A DNA stretch of 5,846 bases from Verrucomicrobia subdivision 3 bacterium UBA7542 (lineage in GTDB: Bacteria > Verrucomicrobiota > Verrucomicrobiia > Limisphaerales > UBA11358): positions 1 through 5,846 of the forward strand of contig DLMG01000338.1 in assembly GCA_002479245.1 (NCBI GenBank), read 5' to 3'. The stretch's first letter is position 1. Every line of letters starts with the position of its first letter. Below are positions 1 to 4,841 of the stretch, in pieces. Below the pieces are notes generated by a model, which was not told where the DNA came from, searched no databases, and worked only from the letters and a program-made list of their open reading frames with translations. The position numbers were made by a program, and so were the translations under genes.

Positions 1-1618
1 AGCTGGTGCCCCCTTCTGGCAATGGAAACGAGATTCCAAAACCATCGTTGCCCCAGATGATAATTATGTTGTTGGCCACTGAGGAGACGTCCGGCACGTT
101 GCGCATGGTGGTGGAGCCCTGATTGGTCGTCATGTCGATGCCCTGCTGCCACGATGGAATCGCGTAAACGGTGCTGATACCACCACCGGAGGCTTCATAG
201 GGGTCGCCAAGCGCATCGGCCGGTGTGAGCCAGGCGGTTTCCGACGACCATGGTCCTCCTTCCGAGCTCGATGCCGTCGTCAACGTTGTTCCGCCTACAA
301 CCGTGATATAGGGATCGTCAGCCGGTTCGTTAACGGGCCCCGAAATTGCTCCGCTATCGCCACTGGACAGGAAAAAGCTCTGACCTTGCGCCGCATATTG
401 CTGGAAGATTTGCACCGTCGAAAGATTAATATCGAACCCGTAGGAGCAACTTAGTTGCTTGGCCAGGTCGTCCGTGGCCATGCGATTCAGCACATCGTTG
501 ATTTGGGCGGTCGTGGTTGCGTCTTGGATATAATTTGTCCCCAAGGGCGGCACATCCTGCGGCGTGGGACCTTCATAGACCAGCACGTTGGTCAACCCCG
601 GCGCCATGGAAATCGCCATTTCAATGTCCCCCGCGACTTCCAAGCCATAATCAAGGTAGCCAGTGGGATTACCCTCATCATCAAAGTAAGGAACGTCCGT
701 ATCATCGCCACTGGCGCCGTCAATCAAAACAGGTGTCACAGTGACGTAGGGAGAGATGCCGGCATCGTCTTCGTAGTCCTGGATGTCCTGTTGGGAGAAA
801 GCGAAGAGTTCAAAAAGCCCGACCGATTGTCCGGTGCCGTCCTGCAAAACGTTGGCGGCATAAGCGCTGCGGTAGTCATAGCCCTCGAAGGGACCGGTGT
901 AGCCTCCGCCTCCGCCTCCGCCTCCGCCTCCGCCTCCGCCGCCCAACGGGCGAATCGCCGGCTGGACCTGCGCGCCCAACCGGTGTGTCGGCGGACGCGG
1001 CCTCACATAATTGTCCAGACCGCTGATCGCCAGCACGGGTGTGTCGAGGTCCAGGGACGGTTCAACATCCGGAGCAAAAAAAGTACGTGCTTCAACCGGA
1101 TGCTGATAGACGCGCATGTGGATGTGAAAAGCCTTCTCAATATCGGCGACCGACCCGGCTACATCCAGCAAAGTGCGGTTAGGGTGGGTTCCTCTGACAA
1201 TCAGCCCGTGGGACTTCACGAAATCAATCACCTTCTGGTAGTCTTCACGGCTGGGGCCAAACTTGGAGGTGAACTGATCTGGCGTCAAATTGTGGCGAAA
1301 GTTGGCATTACCCGGTTGATAAAGCTCTTGAAGCAAGTTCGTGAGCTCTTCGCGGTTGCGTAACGGCAAACCGATGGCCAAAGACAGACGCGTGCCACTA
1401 TCAAGCCGGCTGATGGGGGTGAGCCGTTTGGTTGTCGGGGGCACATGGCCTTTGAGAACCTGTTGCGCCGCCGAAGTTGGCAAAGAGGAAACCATCCAGC
1501 ACGCCACTATTAGCGCCAATGCGAAAAAACGACGGCCTGGAAATTCGCTCAACTCCCGATTTCTGGTAGCGCGCAGCGGAAAGGTCACCGACGATGAACT
1601 CAGCTTGCCTCGCTCCAC
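1..1618 (-). CDS. S53 serine-carboxyl peptidase (sedolisin/kumamolisin type), 3' end cut by window
   Basis: Acid-active endopeptidase precursor of the sedolisin family, exported and self-activated by removing its pro-domain. About 539 codons are visible. Residues 29-51 form a signal sequence (RRFFALALIVAC, then SLPTSAAQ). Residues about 54-225 match the pro-kumamolisin activation domain, including the stretch LDLDTPVLAISGLDNYVRP. Gly226-239 form a linker, and the catalytic domain follows. Catalytic residues are Glu327 and Asp331 in LEVAGDIEMA, the oxyanion Asp421 in SSGDSGA, and Ser539 in EGGTS, the last complete codon in the window. Their spacing (4, 90, 118) closely follows sedolisin Glu80/Asp84/Asp170/Ser287. 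VVGGTTL, ASGGGIS and NVPDVSS are also typical. Start chosen: GTG 1618-1616, preceded by GGAG seven bases upstream. No in-frame ATG exists between the upstream stop at 1648-1646 and the signal sequence; GTG 1588 and TTG 1552 are alternatives. The missing C-terminus should carry the calcium site. Confidence 0.95.
   Translation of the reverse strand, partial: MERGKLSSSSVTFPLRATRNRELSEFPGRRFFALALIVACWMVSSLPTSAAQQVLKGHVPPTTKRLTPISRLDSGTRLSLAIGLPLRNREELTNLLQELYQPGNANFRHNLTPDQFTSKFGPSREDYQKVIDFVKSHGLIVRGTHPNRTLLDVAGSVADIEKAFHIHMRVYQHPVEARTFFAPDVEPSLDLDTPVLAISGLDNYVRPRPPTHRLGAQVQPAIRPLGGGGGGGGGGGGGGYTGPFEGYDYRSAYAANVLQDGTGQSVGLFELFAFSQQDIQDYEDDAGISPYVTVTPVLIDGASGDDTDVPYFDDEGNPTGYLDYGLEVAGDIEMAISMAPGLTNVLVYEGPTPQDVPPLGTNYIQDATTTAQINDVLNRMATDDLAKQLSCSYGFDINLSTVQIFQQYAAQGQSFFLSSGDSGAISGPVNEPADDPYITVVGGTTLTTASSSEGGPWSSETAWLTPADALGDPYEASGGGISTVYAIPSWQQGIDMTTNQGSTTMRNVPDVSSVANNIIIIWGNDGFGISFPLPEGGTS
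902..943. repeat. CCTCCG hexanucleotide repeat coding a 14-glycine linker
   Basis: Six perfect plus-strand CCTCCG units lie at 903-938, with one near-unit after them. Read on the minus strand they give 14 consecutive Gly codons (alternating GGC and GGA) in the S53 peptidase, between the pro-domain and the catalytic domain. Each unit adds or removes two glycines without shifting the frame, so slippage would change linker length only. Confidence 0.9.
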
Positions 1619-1642
1619 ATAAAGGCTCCGTTGCACATTTGT

Positions 1643-1671
1643 AAGCTATCACATACCCCCAAACCCCTCAA
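1643..1671 (-). promoter_or_regulatory. possible sigma70 promoter of the S53 peptidase gene
   Basis: On the minus strand TTGAGG (1671-1666) is followed by 17 bases and TAGCTT (1648-1643), about 25 bases before the GTG start. The -35 matches consensus at four positions and the -10 only at TA...T. Spacing and location suit a promoter, but the match is weak. Confidence 0.3.
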
Positions 1672-2008
1672 CCAAATACCAACGCGCGGTGCAGATTCGA
1701 TCCGGGTTCGCCGCCTTCTGAGCGCATTCGTGCAATTGACCCGTCCCCGGACTCGCCAAGGATACCCGGTTTTCCGGTCTTTCGCGGGGCCGTCTTCTGG
1801 CAGGATTTCGCGCAATGGCGCACGGCGCAAATCGGGTTGGAGAATGCCGGGAAAGGGTTGCCCGCAGGCAATACGAAAACGGTCCCTAATGCCAGCCTGC
1901 CACCACGCGCCGCGAAAATTTTGCAGGAAGCATGATAAATGCAATCAATCATTGCCCCTTGGGGGACGGGAAGAGACAAGGTACAGAGGAAGAATCCGAA
2001 GAGGTCAA

Positions 2009-2030
2009 TTTACTTGCACTTTACTTGCAC
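2009..2030. repeat. 11-bp perfect tandem direct repeat
   Basis: TTTACTTGCAC occurs twice head to tail (2009-2019 and 2020-2030), 24 bp left of the tRNA-derived 28-bp repeat. Short direct repeats one helical turn apart beside an attachment core resemble integrase arm sites or a regulator's operator. The role is inferred, the repeat itself is plain. Confidence 0.6.
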
Positions 2031-2053
2031 ATCTTCGCAAGTTATTGATAATC

Positions 2054-2081
2054 AATGGAGCGGGCGAAGGGAATCGAACCC
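2054..2081 (-). repeat. distal attachment-site copy: orphan tRNA-Gly 3' fragment
   Basis: These 28 bases are identical to 4806-4833, the T-loop, acceptor strand and encoded CCA of the intact tRNA-Gly plus two bases beyond. The match stops at 2082, leaving a T-stem that no longer pairs, so this copy is not a functional tRNA. A detached tRNA 3' end in the same orientation as the intact gene is the classic distal att site left by tyrosine-recombinase integration into a tRNA gene. Confidence 0.8.
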
Positions 2082-2103
2082 ACGCCGGACATTTCCGTTA
2101 GCC

Positions 2104-2132
2104 TTGACACTGGCAAACCTCTGTGATACTAT
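2104..2132 (+). promoter_or_regulatory. sigma70-type promoter of hicAB, near-leaderless
   Basis: A perfect -35 TTGACA (2104-2109) is followed by exactly 17 bases and the -10 TACTAT (2127-2132). Transcription should begin near 2139-2140, only about five bases before the hicA ATG at 2145, leaving no room for a Shine-Dalgarno site. The promoter sits just inside the element, so the operon brings its own expression. Confidence 0.7.
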
Positions 2133-2141
2133 TTTGATACT
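2124..2141 (+). promoter_or_regulatory. candidate autoregulatory operator of hicAB
   Basis: TGATACT occurs at 2124-2130 and again at 2135-2141, an 11-bp period that puts both on one DNA face. The first copy overlaps the -10 box and the second the expected start of transcription. HicB antitoxins with DNA-binding tails typically repress their own promoter, so this is the natural operator candidate. Binding is inferred. Confidence 0.45.
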
Positions 2142-2144
2142 GAA

Positions 2145-2342
2145 ATGCCGCGCAAAGTGCGACAACTGATTGCCGACCTGGAAAAGGCCGGGTTTGTAAA
2201 CCGGGGCGGCAAGGGAAGCCATCGGAACTTTACGCATCCGCAAGGGTTGCGGGTGACGATCAGTGGCGGCGCGGGCGATGACGCCAAGCATTATCAGGAA
2301 CGCGACGTGCGCCGCGCACTGGACGCCGCGAAAGCGAGTTGA
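2145..2342 (+). CDS. hicA: HicA family mRNA interferase toxin
   Basis: A 65-residue toxin that, by family knowledge, cuts mRNA and tmRNA and arrests growth until bound by HicB. It has the compact dsRBD-like HicA pattern: helix RQLIADLEKAGFV, then the signature KGSHRNFTHP with catalytic His26, then the strand LRVTISGG and a C-terminal helix ERDVRRALDAAK. Length is normal for the family. ATG 2145 is the only sensible start; no ribosome site precedes it because the promoter is nearly leaderless. hicB follows after three bases, the usual toxin-first hicAB order. The frame is intact with no lesion, so the toxin is probably functional. Confidence 0.92.
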   Translation: MPRKVRQLIADLEKAGFVNRGGKGSHRNFTHPQGLRVTISGGAGDDAKHYQERDVRRALDAAKAS

Positions 2343-2345
2343 GTT

Positions 2346-2693
2346 ATGACAAGCAAGCAAATCAAAGAACAGGCCGCGCGCTACGCGAAATTTGTGGAGT
2401 GGAGCGACGAGGATCAATGCTTCATTGGCCGCTGCCCGGAAATCATGGCGGGCGGCGTTCACGGCAGCGACGAAACGCGGGTGTATGCGGAATTGTGTCA
2501 GGCCGTCGAGGAAATGCTGGAACTGATTCATACGGACGGCCACGCCTTGCCCGAACCGCTGGCCGCGAAAAAATTCAGCGGCAAGTTTGTGTTGCGCTTG
2601 GAACCGGCCTTGCATCGCCGCCTTGCCGCCAAAGCCCTTGCCGCCGGTGAAAGTCTCAATAGCTATTGCACCAAGACGCTCGTGAAAGCGTGA
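2346..2693 (+). CDS. hicB: HicB family antitoxin with ribbon-helix-helix tail
   Basis: A 115-residue antitoxin that binds and blocks HicA and probably represses the operon. Residues about 13-62 show the degenerate RNase H-like HicB fold (YAKFVEWSDEDQCFIGRCPEI, then helix AELCQAVEEMLELI). Residues 79-112 (GKFVLRLEPALHRRLAAKAL and on through ESLNSYCTKTL) match the ribbon-helix-helix DNA-binding domain of the longer HicB subclass. ATG 2346 lies three bases after the hicA stop, so translation is probably coupled; no strong Shine-Dalgarno is visible. The likely target is the TGATACT repeat at 2124-2141. The gene is intact, making the pair a plausible stabiliser of the surrounding element. Confidence 0.92.
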   Translation: MTSKQIKEQAARYAKFVEWSDEDQCFIGRCPEIMAGGVHGSDETRVYAELCQAVEEMLELIHTDGHALPEPLAAKKFSGKFVLRLEPALHRRLAAKALAAGESLNSYCTKTLVKA

Positions 2694-2716
2694 TGCCAGC
2701 CGTTCCTTATCGCGTC

Positions 2717-2765
2717 GGAGCGAACGAAGGCGGACGCGCCGCCGTCGAAAAAATTCCGTCGCTCC
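2717..2765. repeat. nested inverted repeat downstream of hicB
   Basis: GGAGCGA (2717-2723) pairs with TCGCTCC (2759-2765), enclosing an inner GGCGG/CCGCC hairpin (2729-2733 with 2739-2743). It lies 24 bp after the hicB stop and could end or stabilise the hicAB transcript, but no T-run follows, so it is not a standard intrinsic terminator. Confidence 0.35.
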
Positions 2766-2805
2766 ACTGAATTCAATTTGCCGCACGCGGGGGGAAATTG
2801 AGCGC

Positions 2806-2901
2806 GTGAACGTATTTGACACGGCCAACACACCCGATGCAACATCGAGTGCCCCGGTGAAACGGGAACTTCGGATTTCTCCGAAACTGGAAAATTTATG
2901 A
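2806..2901 (+). CDS. possible 31-residue leader ORF coupled to the zinc-ribbon gene
   Basis: A GTG-initiated frame begins ten bases after a GGGGGGA run (2789-2795) and ends in a TGA that overlaps the next gene's ATG as ATGA (2898-2901), an arrangement typical of translational coupling. The peptide (NVFDTANTPDATSSAPVKRE, then LRISPKLENL) matches nothing I recognise. The frame stays open further upstream, so chance openness is quite possible. Confidence 0.2.
   Translation: MNVFDTANTPDATSSAPVKRELRISPKLENL
2870..2885. repeat. 6-bp inverted repeat just before the zinc-ribbon gene start
   Basis: TTCGGA (2870-2875) and TCCGAA (2880-2885) form a perfect stem with a TTTC loop, ending 12 bases before ATG 2898. 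A second weak pair, CCCG/CGGG (2853-2856 with 2863-2866), stands beside it. They could be an operator or a hairpin limiting ribosome access. Confidence 0.35.
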
Positions 2902-3695
2902 GCACGGAAGTCAAATGCCGGTGCCAGTTTTGCGATGGCGAGATTGAGTTCCCGCACGATCAAGCCGGCCAGACAATTCCCTGTCCGAAATGCGGCCTCG
3001 AAACCATGCTTTTTATTCCGCCGCCAGCCGAACCTGCTCCAAAATCTACACCAGCTTGGTGGATCATCGTCGGCGCGATGGTGGCGGTCCTCGTTCTTAT
3101 TCTTATCGGCTACGCCTTGTCCCAGACATCGCCCAAACAAGTCGCTGAAACAGCTTCAACGAATAATCCGGTGGTAATAAAACCAGAAACCCAAATGACG
3201 GAAGTTCAGAGAATTGACACTTTAACACCAAAGCCATTACTGATGTCAGCAGAAGAAAAGGTTTCGCGGGAAAATGTTTTGAAAGCCTTGCTGGAAGTTC
3301 AATCGGCAACTGCTTTGGGCGTAACTCACAACAAATATGGAGAATTATTGATCAAGGCTGATTCCACATTGAATTTTGAAAAAACAAAATTATCCACCTT
3401 TCGCCATGAACGGTTTTTATCATGTGCAGAAAACGCAATGCGTTATTACGGCAAAGCGAATGATGAATGGTCTGACTACTTCAAATATGATTGGATGAGA
3501 GAGAAAAATGAAACTTTCATGTATCAATATGATTTTAACGATTTACAGAAAACGGGCGTGAAAGTTAATCCAGCGAACTATCCCCGCGACCCAGATAGCA
3601 CCGCCTTTCGTGTTCCATTTGATTTATGTCTTTCTTTGTATTGGAAAGCAGCGTACATTTACATTGAAAAAATGAAGGATGACGCTTCGCAGTGA
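2898..3695 (+). CDS. zinc-ribbon, single-TM protein with unknown extracytoplasmic domain
   Basis: A 265-residue protein of unknown function. Residues 7-40 form a zinc ribbon with Cys9-x2-Cys12 and Cys29-x2-Cys32 (plus an extra Cys7), ending in GLETMLFIPP, a head I associate with Verrucomicrobia membrane proteins. A Pro/Ala-rich linker follows, then one strong membrane helix at about 54-76 (WWIIVGAMVAVLVLILIGYA). The ribbon should face the cytoplasm and about 185 residues the periplasm. The outer part is charged and helical, with no family I can name. Start ATG 2898 has only a weak TGGA six bases upstream. Base composition breaks inside the gene: the head samples at 58% GC while 3181-3420 samples at 30-40%, suggesting a common head joined to a foreign sensor or effector domain. 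It is too short and lacks motifs for a kinase or protease. Confidence 0.75.
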   Translation: MSTEVKCRCQFCDGEIEFPHDQAGQTIPCPKCGLETMLFIPPPAEPAPKSTPAWWIIVGAMVAVLVLILIGYALSQTSPKQVAETASTNNPVVIKPETQMTEVQRIDTLTPKPLLMSAEEKVSRENVLKALLEVQSATALGVTHNKYGELLIKADSTLNFEKTKLSTFRHERFLSCAENAMRYYGKANDEWSDYFKYDWMREKNETFMYQYDFNDLQKTGVKVNPANYPRDPDSTAFRVPFDLCLSLYWKAAYIYIEKMKDDASQ

Positions 3696-3728
3696 AGAGT
3701 TTAGGGGGAGGATTGCAACGGAAAGCCT

Positions 3729-3779
3729 ATGATGACAAAACGCCGTCTGACACGAAACGATCTGCGGCGGCATAAGTAG
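3729..3779 (+). CDS. possible 16-residue basic peptide ORF
   Basis: A frame reading MMTKRRLTRNDLRRHK lies between the zinc-ribbon gene and the next gene. Half its residues are Lys, Arg or His. A GGGGGAGG run (3704-3711) is too distant to serve as its ribosome site. It may be chance or the stub of a lost basic protein. Confidence 0.12.
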   Translation: MMTKRRLTRNDLRRHK

Positions 3780-3809
3780 GGGAAAAAGAAAAAGCTGCTC
3801 GCTTGATTT

Positions 3810-3819
3810 AGTCGCGACT
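3810..3819. repeat. 10-bp perfect palindrome upstream of the transposase-head gene
   Basis: AGTCGCGACT reads identically on both strands and ends 36 bases before ATG 3856, in the region where this gene's promoter must lie. It may be an operator half-site; a palindrome of this length is also possible by chance. Confidence 0.25.
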
Positions 3820-3855
3820 GGAAAAACTACCGCCGCTAATTTTGAGAGGTTGAAA

Positions 3856-4413
3856 ATGTTTGTCCGCACCAAAGTAATTGACGGCAAAAAACGCCGATAC
3901 CTGGTTGAATCCTGCTGGGACAAGAAGACCAAAAAACATCGCCAGCGGCACATCGAATATGTTGATGGGTGGCCGAAAAAGGACATTGCAAGGCTAATCA
4001 GAATGATTAAGAAATATCGGGATGCCTGGGCAAACTCGGAACGACCAGAAAACACAAAAGCCTATAAGCGAGTTGCGCTAGACAAGGCGGTGACACTCGA
4101 TAAAGCCATTCAGAAATTCAAACGCGACATGAGGATAAACCTTGTGCCTAGTCGCAATAAAGTTGATAGAAGGAGGCTGGACGCTGATACCGGGAAAAGG
4201 CACCTACAAAAATCAGCCTCGGGAATCTCGCCGCTGACGGCCCTCAGCCATTCGTTGAATCACAGCTTCGCACTGTTCGAGAAATGGACGGAGACGGAGC
4301 CGCTAGCCGACTGGGACACGTCCACGCTGGAAACCCTTGTGGTCGAGACAAAACAAATTCACGACCTGCACGAGGAAGCGAAGCGGTTGTTAAATGCGAA
4401 GACAATGAAATGA
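3856..4413 (+). CDS. 185-residue orphan with transposase-head-like N-terminus
   Basis: Function unknown. Residues 1-40 (FVRTKVIDGKKRRYLVESCW, then KKHRQRHIEYVDGWP) resemble the beta-rich head of IS1634/IS4-type DDE transposases, which typically open with MFVR and continue through YLVE and a VRQR-like block. The rest does not continue into a DDE domain. It has a basic helix at about 41-58 (KKDIARLIRMIKKYRDAW), an internal duplication LDKAVT/LDKAIQ near 76-86, and helical acidic C-terminal segments near 127-180. Start ATG 3856 is preferred because AGAGG (3845-3849) sits six bases upstream; the in-frame TTG 3850 abuts that site. A hairpin terminator follows 28 bases after the stop. It could be a DNA-binding accessory protein that captured the head, or a degenerate transposase derivative. 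The frame is intact. The resemblance is from memory of the family pattern and unverified. Confidence 0.7.
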   Translation: MFVRTKVIDGKKRRYLVESCWDKKTKKHRQRHIEYVDGWPKKDIARLIRMIKKYRDAWANSERPENTKAYKRVALDKAVTLDKAIQKFKRDMRINLVPSRNKVDRRRLDADTGKRHLQKSASGISPLTALSHSLNHSFALFEKWTETEPLADWDTSTLETLVVETKQIHDLHEEAKRLLNAKTMK

Positions 4414-4440
4414 TGCCTTGCCTGTGTAGTGCCTAAATAA

Positions 4441-4486
4441 AGCCGTTTTTCACAGACCGAACCACCGTCAAAAGCGGCGTTTTTTT
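4441..4486 (+). terminator. intrinsic terminator after the 185-residue orphan gene
   Basis: GCCGTTTT (4442-4449) pairs with AAAA-CGGC (4470-4478, one bulged G at 4474) around a loop of about 20 bases, followed by seven T (4480-4486) and a further T-run. It sits 28 bases beyond the stop codon. The minus-strand side also ends in a T-rich tail (TTTATTT), so it may work both ways. Confidence 0.6.
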
Positions 4487-4580
4487 GTTTTTCGATAGTG
4501 ACTAGGTTGACTTGGTTGCAATTGATATGTCAACCATATCACCTAACATTGGCAGCAATGCCACAAACAAAAGAAGGCCC

Positions 4581-4841
4581 ATGCCTGCCAAGGCGCGGGA
4601 ATTATTTCTGGTTCGCGTGGGGAATTTGCGTTTGCGGTTTCACTCGCTTAAAACCGGCACGGAGGTTTACTGCCAGTTCTGTTTCATTCGGATATTCATC
4701 AAAAAACACAAACGCCCGCGCAAAGGAAAATGGTTGCGTCTGTTAGAATGCATCCCATTATCTACCGAACGATGGAATTTATTTGCTGGCTTATCAGCAA
4801 TTAAGAATGGAGCGGGCGAAGGGAATCGAACCCTCGTGTGA
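4581..4841 (+). CDS. doubtful 86-residue basic ORF running into tRNA-Gly
   Basis: An open frame with fairly gene-like codon choice for its first 75 codons encodes a basic peptide (HKRPRKGKWLRLL) with one Cys-x2-Cys pair (YCQFCF). It then reads antisense through the tRNA 3' end as GAGEGNRTLV. Start ATG 4581 has AAGAAGG only three bases upstream; ATG 4527 and TTG 4512 are in-frame alternatives. I recognise no family. Genes reading into a tRNA from the element side are common for integrases, but no integrase motif (RHxxR...Y) is visible here, so it may be the relic of a gene end or a chance frame. Confidence 0.3.
   Translation: MPAKARELFLVRVGNLRLRFHSLKTGTEVYCQFCFIRIFIKKHKRPRKGKWLRLLECIPLSTERWNLFAGLSAIKNGAGEGNRTLV
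4806..4833 (-). repeat. tRNA-proximal attachment-site copy
   Basis: These 28 bases, identical to 2054-2081, cover the T-loop, 3' acceptor strand, discriminator and CCA of tRNA-Gly plus two bases beyond. Because the integrated DNA keeps this copy, the tRNA stays functional. Confidence 0.8.

Larger units (their letters stand above)
1619..2053. other. 435-bp intergenic stretch without a supported gene
   Basis: Several open frames of 76-156 codons cross this stretch on both strands. None has a recognisable motif, a good ribosome site or family resemblance, and they overlap each other, as expected of GC-rich non-coding DNA. The right part (about 1980-2053) is noticeably more AT-rich. If the 28-bp repeat marks an integration, this stretch is the DNA that originally lay downstream of tRNA-Gly. 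Confidence 0.6.
2054..4833. mobile_element. candidate tRNA-Gly-integrated mini-element carrying hicAB, no integrase
   Basis: The interval is bounded by a perfect 28-bp direct repeat. The right copy (4806-4833) lies in an intact tRNA-Gly and the left copy (2054-2081) is an orphan tRNA 3' end, with the element extending downstream of the tRNA as known tRNA-targeting islands do. The cargo is all plus strand: hicA, hicB, a zinc-ribbon membrane protein, a transposase-head-like protein and a doubtful ORF. Hand counts show AT-rich parts (about 30-40% GC in samples of 3181-3420) against 58% for a sample of 2941-3000. No integrase, excisionase or replication gene is visible, so it is either mobilised in trans or a decayed remnant. 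The boundaries are well supported; mobility is inferred. Confidence 0.65.

Noticed and set aside
903..938. CRISPR-like or regulatory tandem repeat
   Set aside because: Units are six bases with no spacers and lie in frame within a coding region.
455..1363. 302-codon plus-strand open frame with an Ala-Ser repeat
   Set aside because: It uses the same triplets as the S53 peptidase read backwards; the Ala-Ser run is the complement of the glycine linker.
1631..2101. 156-codon plus-strand open frame before the distal repeat
   Set aside because: No ribosome site, no recognisable domain, overlaps several equally long frames on the other strand, and ends in tRNA-derived GAGEGNRTHAG.
2054..2130. A second full tRNA gene at the left repeat
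   Set aside because: Only the T-loop and 3' acceptor strand are present; the T-stem no longer pairs and no anticodon or D arm follows.
2339..2650. 103-codon plus-strand open frame overlapping hicB
   Set aside because: Out-of-frame shadow of the clearly recognisable HicB sequence.
2816..2844. Promoter for the zinc-ribbon gene from TTGACA at 2816
   Set aside because: The -35 is perfect but no acceptable -10 lies 15-19 bases downstream.
2052..3140. 362-codon minus-strand open frame opposite hicA, hicB and the zinc-ribbon head
   Set aside because: It is codon-antisense to three well-supported genes, has an Arg/Phe/Ala-rich sequence with no motif, and ends inside the tRNA fragment as RGFDSLRPL, a known spurious tRNA read-through pattern.
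3624..4055. 143-codon minus-strand open frame
   Set aside because: It lies antisense to the orphan gene that has a good ribosome site and terminator; its Leu/Phe/Ser-rich sequence reflects AT-rich complement.
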